DNA of 64,000 nt, from NCBI GenBank assembly GCA_017311185.1, contig JAESUZ010000425.1:62001-126000 (forward strand), written 5' to 3'. Origin of the DNA: Proteles cristata cristata. Taxonomy: Eukaryota; Chordata; Mammalia; Carnivora; Hyaenidae. A program made the position numbers and the translations under genes. The stretch's first letter is position 1. The number at the start of each line of letters is the position of its first letter. The notes beneath the pieces are model-generated. The model searched no databases. It was not told where the DNA came from and saw only the letters and a program-made list of their open reading frames with translations. Below, one piece after another: positions 30,221 through 40,019 of this stretch.

Positions 30221-30650
30221 TTCCTGTGTTTCTTTGCCACTCTATTACCCACTATTCCCCCTCCTTCTAGTCTTGCCCTTCCTTTCCTTGCCCCTCTTCC
30301 TCCTCTTCCTCTTTCCCTGATTCTTTCCCTCACACACCCCCTTTGTTCCTGTGTCTGTCTCGTCATACAGTCACTGACACCAGTGAGGTGTCCAGTGATT
30401 CAATTCCATTCTGATACTAATTGCCTGGTGTTAGCATCTGATTCTACAGGTTGAAGGGCTCTATCCACAGGACTGTCCCCACTTCAGATAGTACCTGCAA
30501 ATTCCAGGTATCCCCAAGATACCCACACTTCTGCCTAAGGCTACAAATTCAGGGCTTCCTACAGCCATCTCAGTAGTTTACTAATTCACCAGAACAACTC
30601 ACACAAGTCAACAAAGCACTATACTTAGGACTATAGTTTCATTATTATTA

Positions 30651-30842
30651 TTTAATTTTTTTAATGTTTATTTTTGAAAGGGGTTGAAGGGGCAGAGAGA
30701 GAGGGAGACACAGAATCAGAAGCAGGCTCCACGCTCCAAGCTGTCAGCACAGAGCCTGTTGCAGGGCTCGAACTCATAGACCGTGAGATCGTGACCTGAG
30801 CTGAAGTCAGACACTTAACTGACTGAGACACCCAAGCGTCCC
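30651..30842 (-). mobile_element. Can-SINE
   Basis: Minus-strand head GGACGCTTGGGTGTCTCAGT, body complete. Confidence 0.86.
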
Positions 30843-31917
30843 TCATCTCATTTTCTTATATTTAAAATTTGTCCATTTGTTTCCCATAGGGAGATAGAAT
30901 AAATAGGGAGCATGGGTCTTCTGCTGCTTCCTGGTCCAGTAGGAAAAGTCAGTCTCCATCCCAAGACCCTAAATGTGGAGGGTAGATGTGGTCTGCTTAT
31001 CCCGAGAGACAGGAATAAAGACAGGATCCTCCTTCAATGTCCCTTCCTCATCTAGGCTAAGAGAGAAGATGTTTCACTTCTCACAGCAGTAAAGTCATGA
31101 AGGACTAAGCTTGGGGGTAGAGTATATCCTGGGGCTGAGTCATCCTAGGAGAGTTACACAAGTCTCCTTCCCAAAGACAGCCTGGCAGAAAACCCTCAGT
31201 GCACCTTGGTGAACAAAAGTACTCTCATTAGAACCCTCATTCCAAGTTTTCTTGGCTCTAGCTAGTCTTGTCTTGGGGGTGAATTACTACTAAAATTGAG
31301 ATTTCTGGGGAGGGCAAAGCATTTCAACAAGGTTACAGGGTCTCTGGATCTCACGAGGAGCGGCTTTAGTTCAGAGATTTTTTTCTAGGTGGTCAAGTGC
31401 TTGTGGGTGAGCTGGCCCGTCACTTTGTAAGCCTCTTCTTGTGCTTCTCTTGGATGAAGTAAGTCTCAAGGAACATCACTGATGAGGATCAGCCTTCTGA
31501 GAAAGCCTTGGAAGGACTGATGAGTCTGGAGAACTTGATACTAAGCAGAGAGTCATTTCCATTCCATACTATAACCAATAGGATCAAAAGCCAAGTCTCA
31601 GACATCCACTATTTAGTGAGACCATCAAGTGTCATATGAATAAGAATCTTATATGGACATGACTTTGATTTTTAATTCCAGCCCATTTTTGTAAACATGC
31701 ATTGTGATCGAGTGGGGGAAGTCTTGAGGAGTCTGGAATCCTGGATTCCAAGTTTTTCTCATCCCACTGATCTCCTTTGAGATATTGGATAACCACCTCC
31801 TCTCTTAGATCCTAGTGTCTGAGGTGTAGGGTTGGTCTCTAGATAACGTCTTCCAGAATCAAGACTAGTTTATGATATTTATTCATCTCCCAAAGTTATT
31901 TTAAGAGTCAAGTGTGA

Positions 31918-32128
31918 GGGTACCTAGTGGCTCAGTTGAGCATCTGACCCTTGGCTTTGGCTCAGTTTGTGATCTGGCTGTTCTGGGTTCAAACTCCACA
32001 TCAGGCTCCATGCTGATAGCACAGAGCCTGCTTCAGATTCTCTCGCCCCTCCCGTCCCCGTCCCCTTCCCCTCCTCCTCCTCCTCCTTCTCTCTCTTTCT
32101 CTCTCTCTCAAAATAAACAAACTTAAAA
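31918..32128 (+). mobile_element. Can-SINE, first of a triple cluster
   Basis: Preceded by AAGAGTCAAGTGT and followed by AAGAGTCAAG. Confidence 0.86.
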
Positions 32129-32138
32129 AAAGAGTCAA

Positions 32139-32343
32139 GGGACACCTGGGTGGCTCAGTGGTTAAGTGTCTGACTTTGGCTCAGGTCATGATCTCATGGT
32201 TCGGGAGTTTGAGCCTCACATGGGTCTCTGTGCTGACTGCTCCGACCCTGGAACCTGTTTCAGATTCTGTGTGCGTGTCTCTCTCTCTCTGCCCCTCCCC
32301 TGCTCTTAGTCTGTCTCTCTCTCTTTCAAAAATAAATTAACAT
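32139..32343 (+). mobile_element. Can-SINE, second of a triple cluster
   Basis: Inserted at the repeated target AAGAGTCAAG; its A tail hosts the third copy. Confidence 0.87.
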
Positions 32344-32583
32344 TGGGGCGTCTGGGTGGCTTAGTCGGTTAAGCGCCCTACTTTCGCTTAGGTCATGATC
32401 TCGTGGTTCGTGGGTTCGAGCCCCGCGTCGGGCTCTGTGCTGACTGCCAGCTCAGAGCCTGGAGCCTGTTTCAGTCTGTGACTCCCTCTCTCTCTGACCC
32501 TCCCCTGCTCACGCTGTCTCTCTCTCTCTCTCTAGAAATAAATAAAACATTAAAAAAATAAAAAATAAATAAACATTAAAAAA
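32344..32583 (+). mobile_element. Can-SINE, third of a triple cluster, young subtype
   Basis: Nested in the tail of the second copy: AATAAATTAACATT before and AATAAATAAACATT after. Confidence 0.9.
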
Positions 32584-32604
32584 ATAAAGAGTCAAGTGTT
32601 AAGA

Positions 32605-33440
32605 TGACATCAAAAGTGCTTTGTAAACAGGAAAGCACTTTGTGGACTGCCGGTTTTGGGGGAAGTATTTTGCAGTGCTCTGTGACTGAAAACCTTTGTT
32701 CTAACTAAGCTCCCTGACTCTTCCTATTTGTTTCCTAAGTTTGCCAGTGCTGCTGTCTCTTCATAGTGCTTATCGCTGTCTGCCATGATTTTGTTTATTT
32801 TTTTTCTCCCCCACTTGATGGCAGTTCCACTAGGGCAGGGACATCTCTCTGGTTTGCTGCTTAACTTCCTCCTTAGCACACCGCCTGCCCTGGGTAGGTA
32901 CCAATCGAACATTTATCACATGAAAGTGGAAGGCTTATAAACTACTCCCCAAGGGCTTTGGAAACATTTAAGCCTTCAAGTGCTGTTCTGTTCAGACCTG
33001 TTCTATAGGTAGGAGGAAAGCCCTTTGTGAATGGTAACTTCTTTGTGAATGTTACAAAGGAGTTAAAAAATATGAACTCTGTAAATGGAAAATCACTCCA
33101 TAACAACTCACCCCGCCACTCTGCTGAGGTCTTTTGTAAAGAGAAAAATGTTCTATGCTACAAAATGCTGTGCAAACCACACACAGTGTTTACAAATACC
33201 CTTATCACTTGTGCCACTTGGAATCTTTGTAAATGTTAAAGTGTTTTGTAAATGTCATACTATTTTAAAGACTACAAAACGTTCTATAAACAACAAAGCG
33301 TTCTGTATACTAGAGAATACTCTGCAAACCTCAAAGGGTTTTGTTGGAAGCAAAAGAATATTTTTAAGTGCAAAATGATCTGTCCACCTCAAATTGTTTG
33401 GTAATCAATTATAAAGTGCTCTTATACTGCAAAACAGTCA
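32605..33440. repeat. Degenerate 19-20-bp tandem repeat, block 1
   Basis: Successive units of 17-22 bp on the pattern AAAGyGTTCTGTAaACctC, for example AAAACGTTCTATAAACAAC then AAAGCGTTCTGTATACTAG. Strongly diverged and clearest at 33238-33440. Open frames here are by-products. Confidence 0.6.
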
Positions 33441-33484
33441 ATAATTTGGAAAGATAAATACATTGCTATATGCTTCATAATAAA

Positions 33485-34104
33485 TTGTTGACAAGAAGCA
33501 AAGTCTCTTATACAGTGTAAAATGAAGTGGGAAACAAAGGCAACAGAAAAAAATTAACTTATAATTTACAACCCATTGACAAGTCCTTGAGATAGGCGGT
33601 GACCTTCATCTAGGATCTCAACTGCCTCGATATTGACACTTTGCTAAGGGTAAAGGGCAATCTTAGCTTAACATTATCCAGACCACACACCTGCCACCCC
33701 AGGATCCTGTGAGTCTACTTTAGCCATATGGAAATCCCTTTGAAAACCTCCTTTATCTCTACCTCCGAAGGCATATATTAGCAATCATTCTCCAAGCGTA
33801 TGGCCCACTGATAACATCTAAATGGTCTCATGACTGAGTTTTTACTAAAAAGGCATAAATGACCTATTCCTGACTATAACTAGCTCCCTCAGGGTCCTGG
33901 AAACCTTGTTTCCAAAATACCTTGGAGGCTCGTGCTGTCCCTACCCCCCTCCCAACTTGAAGGTACATAATTGCCACCCCTCATAAACCCCAGTGCAGCT
34001 CTTTCTTTCCATGGATCCTGTCCCTGTGCTTTAATAAAACCACTCTTTTGCACCAAAGACGTCTCAAGAATTCTTTCTCGACTGTTCGCTCTGAACCCCA
34101 GCAT
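33485..34104 (+). mobile_element. Solo LTR of an endogenous retrovirus (ERV1-like), 5' end approximate
   Basis: The right end looks like a gammaretroviral-type LTR: AATAAA at 34033-34038, then TTGCACCAAAGACGTCTC, AAGAATTCTTTCTCGACTG and a terminal CCCCAGCA. No internal viral genes are seen next to it. The left boundary and target duplication were not identified. Confidence 0.55.
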
Positions 34105-34111
34105 TTTCACA

Positions 34112-34165
34112 TCATAAAGTACTTAGCACACTAGACAATAAAGTAATTTGTAAATAGCTGCATGT
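34112..34165. repeat. Degenerate 19-20-bp tandem repeat, small middle block
   Basis: AAAGTACTTAGCACACTAG and AAAGTAATTTGTAAATAGC resemble the units of block 1. The block directly follows the ERV LTR. Confidence 0.4.
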
Positions 34166-34425
34166 TTGTTGAGGGTAACCTGTTTTGTGAAGTATGTGAT
34201 TTGTTGGCTCTCCAATGTCCTCTCCTTCTCCTCCCCTTGAACCTGGGTGGAATTCATAGATGCAGTGGCCAAGAGAATGTAGAAGAAGTGACTAGAATGC
34301 AGAGGAAGTGACACTGACAGACTTCCAAAGCAAAGTCCTAAAAGGCAAGGGTTTCCCACCTGGCTCTCTCTGTGTTCCACCCTCCATTTTCTGCTTCCCC
34401 ATGAGACTGCTGCCAGGAACCTAAC

Positions 34426-34590
34426 CTTGTCCCTCTGGAGGATCCCTGTACTGTTCCATCAGCCACTCCTGAGCAACCTCAATCCCATACAGCACAGCCA
34501 TGGGCCAGAGCCCTTGGAGGAAAGCCCAATGCTTTGTTTTCCTCCTAAGGTTAGAGTATAGCTTCCCAAGCTTTCCTTCTGGCCATCTGC
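34426..34590 (-). pseudogene. P450 family 2 exon-2-like relic, isolated
   Basis: The minus strand encodes LWPMAVLYGIEVAQEWLMEQ followed by YRDPPEGQG. This matches the CYP2 exon 2 pattern GPxPVVVLCGxEAVKEAL...FSGRG at many positions. A CAG acceptor precedes it and a GT follows. It lies below exon 6 of the neighbouring pseudogene, so it cannot be that gene's exon 2 in order. No other P450 exon is seen within about 400 bp. Chance or another family remains possible. Confidence 0.4.
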
Positions 34591-35398
34591 TCCAGTTGAG
34601 CCTGAATCTTGCTGTCTGGCACCCCAATAGGGAAGGGAAGGAACATTGGTTAGCTCCACATGTTAACTACGATCCATCCCTTAGCTGTGAAGTTGAGGAT
34701 CTAATGACCATAGTCTGAGAGGCAGTAACTCCCTCACCCACCTCAGATCCCCAACCTCCCTTGTCCTGAGCACTGGGACCAAGTACCTGCCTGAGGTTGA
34801 GGCAGAGAGGATGGAACAGGGAAGGGGGTTACTTTGGCTAACTGGGATCCCCCCCAACCCCACATCCATCGTTTCAGACATAGGGATTAGCTACCTTGGG
34901 TGGCCCTTCAGCTTGGGACAGGAGGAAAACAGAAGCACAGGGCTGATGGGACAGGCAGGCCATCCCTCCCCACGGCACCCTTGGGAGTCATCAGGCTCCT
35001 GTGTGTCTGGCTCTGCCCTTAGGCCAGTGACTTTGCCCCCTGGGGGCTTAACTTGAAGGTGAGGATTTATTTACATGTCAGTCACTTCAATAATACTCAT
35101 TTGGTGCCAAGCTCTGTTCTAGCCCCTCCATCAGTATGGCCTCATTCAATCTTCAGTACTGCCTGTGTCTTCACAGAGCTTCAGGTTGGAAGGCAGAGAA
35201 TGAAGAACATCTGCTTTCCATTCCTGATGAAGAGTAAAACAAATGCAGGGCCACGCTGGATGCAATGTCCACGGTGGCAGCATTCACAAGAGCCGAAAGG
35301 AGAAAACAATCCAGGTGCCCATCACTTGATGAGGGATAAACGAAATGTGGTATTTCCAGACAGCAGAACATTACTCAGCCATCAAAAGTATAGTTTCT

Positions 35399-35630
35399 GG
35401 GACCCCTGGTGGCTCAGTCAGTTAAGAATCCAACTCTTAATTTCTGCTCTGGTCATGATCTCAAAGTCATGAGATCGAGTCCTGAGCCAGGCTCAGTGCT
35501 GAGCATGGAGCCTGCTTGGGATTCTCTCTCTCTCCCCCCATGTCTAACTGACCCTCTCTTACTCATGTGTGCACACATAGGCATGCCTGTTCTCTTTTTC
35601 TCTTTATCTCAAAATAAAGAAGCTAAAAAA
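35399..35630 (+). mobile_element. Old Can-SINE inside an L1 remnant
   Basis: AAAAGTATAGTTT / AAAAGTACAGAGTTT flanks; GATCGAGTCCTGAGCC body of the older subtype. Confidence 0.83.
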
Positions 35631-35753
35631 AAAGTACAGAGTTTTTTTGGGGGGTGATGAAAAGTTTGGGAACTAAACAGAGACAATGGCTGCATGACAC
35701 TGTGATTGTACTAAATGCCATTGAATTATACACTTTTAAAATGGTGGTTAATC

Positions 35754-35950
35754 CGGGGCCCTTGGGTGGCTCCATTGGTTAAGCGGCTGACTTTGGCTCA
35801 GGTCATGATCTCATTGTGAACCTTGTGTCAGAGTCAGAGCCCATAGCCTGCTTCCGATTCTGTGTGTGTCTCTCTCTCTGCTCCTGCCCTACTTGCACGC
35901 GCTCTCTCTCTCTCAAAAATAAACATTAAAAAAAATTAAAATAAAAAATA
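35754..35950 (+). mobile_element. Can-SINE with internal deletion
   Basis: AAAATGGTGGTTAAT / AAAATAGTGGTTAAT flanks; about 25 bp missing around the B box. Confidence 0.85.
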
Positions 35951-36569
35951 AAATAGTGGTTAATTTTATGTTATGTGAATTTTTCCTTGAAAGAAGAAAA
36001 AAGAAAAGAGCATGGGTAGCACACATAGCCATTTGGTCCAGAAGGTGAAACTTTGCTTTGATCTGACTGGTTTTGGTGGATAAGAACAGAGACTTAAGGG
36101 AGATATTTTGGAGTCACACAAGTGAGGGCTGAACTGGACTTTTCTACTGAAGGAAGGGGTTGGTTTAGGTGTGGGGGGGAGGGTCTTGCAAACTTTTCTT
36201 TAAGGTGTTATGTTATCGTTCCTTCTCAATGAAAGGATTGAGAAAGAACGTCAATGGCTTCGTTGCAGGGAAGTCTTGCCTGATGTTTCCACTCTATTAG
36301 TGGGGATTACTTGGGTAATGATGGGTGGGTGGAAATTCATTCAAACTTAAGGCCACTTTTTTTTTTTAACTAAAAATGGATTGTGACTGAAACTGGTGTC
36401 ATATCCTTCTGTCCCAGTGACTTGTTATGTAATTTTAGATAAGCCACTGCCCCACTCTGACCCTGAAATTGATTACCTGTGAAATAGGGGAGTTTGATTA
36501 GATGAGAGTTTCTTCAAGTCTAATCTGGAGACCACCAGTATGAGAGCCAATTGAGGGGCTTTTTAATTA

Positions 36570-36880
36570 GTAGTAAATCAACAATATACTCCAAAGAGTC
36601 AAGTTCTTTGCCAAGCTCAAAGTGTCAATCTCAAGGTGTTCTGTTAAGAGCCATGTGCTTTTGTAGACTGAAAAATGCTTTCTCAGTTGTACCCTTTGTG
36701 CCTGGGGCATGTTTCATAAACCATAAAGCATTTTACAATCACTTTATGTACTGTATAAGTATGAAAGTCCCTTTCAAACCATAGGTTGCTTAACTGAATG
36801 AAAAATATTTTGTAAACTACATTATCCTGTCAACTTCAAAGTGCCTTGTTAGCAGCAAAGCATTATTATAAGTTACCAAT
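36570..36880. repeat. Degenerate 19-20-bp tandem repeat, block 2
   Basis: Units such as AAAAATATTTTGTAAACTAC, AAAGTGCCTTGTTAGCAGC and AAAGCATTATTATAAGTTAC match the block 1 pattern, suggesting one ancient array split by later insertions. Confidence 0.5.
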
Positions 36881-37009
36881 CCCCTAAGGGGTGAATCTTT
36901 CATTTTTCGGGCTCATCAGGCCAGAAGTTGTAAGTCTTCACCCATCATGTGACCACCTTCCAGCATGGCTGCAAGACCTCCATCCTTTCTGGTCCTCAAT
37001 CACCATGAG

Positions 37010-37151
37010 CCTAAACATCGGGGTTCCTAAGAAGGAGTAGAATCCCGAAAAAGAAAGTGGTGCTGGAGCTCTCTGTGCTAGCGAACAACTGTGAGACCCC
37101 TGTGTAGACGAGGTTCTTATAGTGGAACTCACTCTCAGGATCAGAGCACTC
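37010..37151 (-). pseudogene. CYP2B-like pseudogene exon 6
   Basis: 142 bp, the exact CYP2 exon 6 size. It encodes ESEFHYKNLVYTGVSQLF and a damaged I-helix, ends with an in-frame TAG, and has neither a good acceptor (CG) nor donor (CT). Confidence 0.8.
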
Positions 37152-37573
37152 CGAGGGATGGCGATGCTCAATACTTAACATCTCACCTTGGAAAGATACC
37201 CAGGTTCTGGGTCTTCTTTGCTTTTCGTCCACTCTCATGTTACTCTGTGCCAGTTTTTCTTTTTTGCTTATTTCCTTTTTTCTCTATTCAAGGTCAATAG
37301 TGTAGCCAAAAGGTGGGCTCTGGACCCAAACTGCTTAGGTTCAAACCCAAGCCCTACCATTCCCTGGTTGGGTGTCTTTGGATAAGGAGCTTAACCTCTC
37401 TACCCTGTAGTTCATCATCTGGGGTTATTTCGGTACTATGTATGTAAGTACTCAATACATGTTAGGGATTGATATTTTTTGGTTTTTATCTTCTGTCTTT
37501 GGGCGTCTTTGCTTTCCTTCCAGCTGCCCATCCAAGAGTGATATTGAAGATGTTTAACAACCGTACTTGTTAG

Positions 37574-37704
37574 ACAAATCAGAACAGACGTTGGCCGCTG
37601 ACCAATCAGAACAGACATGGACCCTTGACCAATCAGACTAGACATGGGCATCTGGCCAATCAGAATAGACCTGGGCCTCAGACCATTCAGAACAGACATG
37701 GCTC
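37574..37704. repeat. 27-bp minisatellite of CCAAT boxes
   Basis: Five units with the ACCAAT-equivalent word at 37574, 37601, 37628, 37655 and 37682, an exact 27-bp period. Units read roughly GACCAATCAGAACAGACATG plus GGCCTCT. A SINE (37705-37922) interrupts the array, and a sixth unit with GACCAATC follows it. It lies in intron 5 of the CYP2B-like pseudogene. Three units keep an intact CCAATCAG core of NF-Y type. Confidence 0.8.
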
Positions 37705-37922
37705 GGGGCGCCTGGGCGGCTCAGTTGGTTAAGCGGCTAACTTCCACTCAGGCCATGATATCGCGGTTAGTGGGTTCGAGCCCCCGCATCGGGCTCTGTG
37801 CTGACAACTGGGAGCTTGGAGTCTGCTTCAGATTCTGTGTCTCCCTCTCTCTCTGCTCCTCCTCCACTCCTGCTCTGTCTCTCTCTCTCAAAATTAAATA
37901 AATATTTAAAAAAAAAAAAAAA
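37705..37922 (+). mobile_element. Can-SINE inside the CCAAT minisatellite
   Basis: AGAACAGACA occurs shortly before it and right after its tail, splitting the 27-bp array. Confidence 0.88.
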
Positions 37923-38181
37923 AGAACAGACAAAACTTCCGACCAATCTCTCCAATGGGAGAATGTTGCTACCCTCTAACAGGAATTCCAGGAAAGCCTG
38001 CGGAAGCAGAGGAAGGAATAAGGGGTGCAAAAGAGGGTGGACTAGTGGCTTTCTTTTCAACACATAGGGAAGTATTTCAACTTTTAAACAACGCATATAT
38101 CATATCTAAACATATTAGCTGAATGTCAGTAATATGCCAGTCACTCTTTTCCCACTCGCCCCCCATCCAGCTTGCCCTTGC

Positions 38182-38358
38182 CTTGTCCATGTGGACCAGG
38201 AAGGAATCAAGGAAGTCCCGTGGGGCACTGGGGTCCAGCATTTACTGGTGCCTCTCAATGTTCTCAGTGACAAAATGTTCCATGTCTTGAATTTCGTTGT
38301 ACACTTGAGTGTGGATACCAGAAAAGGGTTTCAGGATGCCAGAGAGGAGTTCAAACAT
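38182..38358 (-). pseudogene. CYP2B-like pseudogene exon 5 with premature stop
   Basis: 177 bp, the exact CYP2 exon 5 size, AG acceptor and GC donor. TAA at 38242-38244 interrupts the frame after ENIERHQ. The 210-bp intron above it has no in-frame stop, so exon 4, intron 4 and the first part of exon 5 form one open frame. Confidence 0.85.
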
Positions 38359-38568
38359 CTCCAAGGAAGAAGCAAGGAGCTCCCAGAATCTGTTCTCTCT
38401 GGGCAGTTGGACACATTGCCTTACCTGGGAGCGTTTAGCCAGTAAGTGTGTGCACAGAAAACCGATTTTGATGACTTCTTGTCTCAGTGTTAGTACAAAA
38501 AGCATCTGATGCTTTCCCAGGGTCCAACCACCCCAATTCCTGGCCCACCATGGAAACTTTGGCCTCAA

Positions 38569-38729
38569 CTGGTTGTAGAAAGAGCTGGCAGAAGTGGAGA
38601 GATCATTCATTAAATGTAGCAGCCTTGGGAATCTGGGGTCCTGGCAATTAAAGCGCTGGCCAAAGATGATGGTACAGATGATGTTGGCCATGGTGGAGTG
38701 AAAGAGGAATGTGGGATCCAGATAGGTCG
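38569..38729 (-). pseudogene. CYP2B-like pseudogene exon 4
   Basis: 161 bp, the exact CYP2 exon 4 size, open throughout. Both splice sites are mutated (acceptor CG, donor TT). It encodes FHSTMANIICTIIFGQRF, close to the exon 4 protein of the intact CYP2B. Confidence 0.85.
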
Positions 38730-38814
38730 CGAGGTGAAGGGGGTGGGCGATGGATGGAGGACTGCATTGTCCTTCTGGAAGGCTCTGACCTGGCTGATGC
38801 CATATTAGCTCAGT

Positions 38815-39305
38815 TGGTTTCTTTCTCTTTCTCTTGGCTAGACTGGCTTTCACTCGGCCTCTTATCACACCTCTTCTGGGCATTTTGCACTTTGTGTCTC
38901 ATGGTTTTCTTGGGCGCTGTCTTGGTGTGACTTTCTTGGTGCACCTGTGTCTTTGTCTGGTCTTGTGTCTGAGTCTTTGTTTGGGGCTCAGCCCCTGCTT
39001 CTCTGTTCTCTCTCTGTGTCCCATCTGCTTTGTGTCCTTCTCCTTGGCCTCACTGTCAGTCTTAATTTCCCCTTACTATTTCTCTCTTTCGTTTTTTCTT
39101 TCCAAGTCTTCCTTACAGTTTCTGCTTCTGGATCGATCTCTGTCAGTTTCCTGGGATTTCCTTCTGTCTTGCTTTTTCTGTCTGCTTTCCCCACCTCTCT
39201 CTCTCTCCTTCCCTGTTCTCCTCATTCTGTTTCTTTTTTTTCTGTCTCTGTCTCCTTCTCCCTTTCCTTGAACTTGTTTCTGCCTCTCTCTGTCTCTGGG
39301 TCTCT
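38815..39305. repeat. Pyrimidine-rich tract in the CYP2B-like pseudogene
   Basis: CTCTGTCTC-rich sequence between pseudogene exons 1 and 4, similar in composition to CYP2B intron 3 (54040-54300). Exons 2-3 would be expected near here but are not seen. Confidence 0.6.
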
Positions 39306-39799
39306 CTGTTCCACATGTCAGCCTAACCTAACCTCTACCACTCCCTCCCAACCCCCCACATCCTTATCAGGGAAACACAAACACTTGAACATTGTGACCT
39401 CCTCCAAGCCTCTCTCATGTACCCTTGTCCCAAATGTCCTCTTCTCTCAGCTCTTACAAGAACCCTCCCAGGTTTGAATTTTAAAAATTACAGAGACTCC
39501 TTACATGTGAGCTCTAGTACCTTTCCCGCCCCACCCCTGCAGAACCACAGCTCAAAGCGTCATGTCTTATCAGAATTTCTCCCTCTGGTTTACCTTCCCT
39601 GCATTCCTTCTTGTAAGAATTCCAGAAGCTTCTTTCATAGGAATATTGGGCCAGATCCCAGCTAGAAGAAGTCAGTCCCCAAGCTGGCCTTGCAAAGTCC
39701 CATCCACAGTTTCACCCTCAAGTGCCTTGCTGCCTGTGAGCTGTTTCTTGTCCACCCACCTCCTGCTTTTAACCTGCTTTCTGCATCCCATAGCCTTTG

Positions 39800-39935
39800 T
39801 GGCCTATTTGTAAAATGTTCCCCAGGAAGAGCAAAGGTCAAGGTCTGGAGGGAGTTGGCTCCAAGAAGTCGGGTGACTCAGGAGCAGTAAAAGGTCAATA
39901 AGGACAGTGAGCAGCAAGAGGACTGTGACTGCCAT
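39800..39935 (-). pseudogene. CYP2B-like pseudogene exon 1, frameshifted
   Basis: Starts MAVTVLLLLTVLIDLLLLLS, then HPTSW and LPP. The proline hinge is disrupted by a small indel, and the natural continuation LLFLGNILQIGHKGY sits in a shifted frame. The exon end is not precisely defined. Confidence 0.75.
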
Positions 39936-40019
39936 GGTCCTGGCTGTGTCTTCCTTCCATCCTGCGGTCCCTCTTAAGAGGAAGGCTACTTTGTTGCGTG
40001 TCACCTTTTGTTTTCTGTG

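Larger units (their letters stand above)
22842..32600. other. Intergenic, repeat-dense
   Basis: No P450 exon or other gene recognised. Apart from SINEs and the L1 at 26.8-27.7 kb, the rest (for example 22.85-23.95, 26.0-26.8 and 30.85-31.9 kb) is non-coding sequence with no structure I can name. Confidence 0.55.
35270..36000 (+). mobile_element. Old L1/HAL1-like 3' fragment split by two SINEs
   Basis: GGGATAAACGAAATGTGGTA, ATTACTCAGCCATCAAAAGT and ATTATACACTTTTAAAATGG blocks are split by SINEs at 35399-35630 and 35754-35950. Confidence 0.5.
37010..39935 (-). pseudogene. CYP2B-like P450 pseudogene (exons 1, 4, 5, 6 recognisable)
   Basis: Unprocessed relic of a CYP2B-type gene. Exon 1 (ATG at 39935) has a hydrophobic anchor and LPP hinge but is frameshifted just after LPP: the expected LLFLGNILQ follows in another frame. 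Exon 4 (38569-38729) encodes DPTFLFHSTMANIICTIIFG; its acceptor reads CG instead of AG and its donor TT instead of GT. Exon 5 (38182-38358) encodes MFELLSGILKPFSGIHTQVY, has an in-frame TAA at 38242-38244, then LDPSAPRDFLDSFL and a GC donor. Exon 6 (37010-37151) has a decayed I-helix (ASTESSSTT), a TAG near its end and a CT donor. I find no exons 2-3 in the 1.2 kb between exons 1 and 4, and no exons 7-9 below. The HS-TMANIIC, MFEL-SG-LK and SEFHYKNL blocks resemble CYP2B best. The intact CYP2B lies 4 kb upstream in the same orientation, which suggests tandem duplication and decay. Confidence 0.85.

Noticed and set aside
38820..39480. Leu/Ser-rich open frames of 145-176 codons on the plus strand
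   Set aside because: Pyrimidine-rich low-complexity DNA inside the pseudogene; no motif, overlapping in two frames.
38730..39799. Exons 2 and 3 of the CYP2B-like pseudogene
   Set aside because: Looked for the YGxVF...VLCG and GERW...[10 protein letters not shown] codings on the minus strand and found neither.
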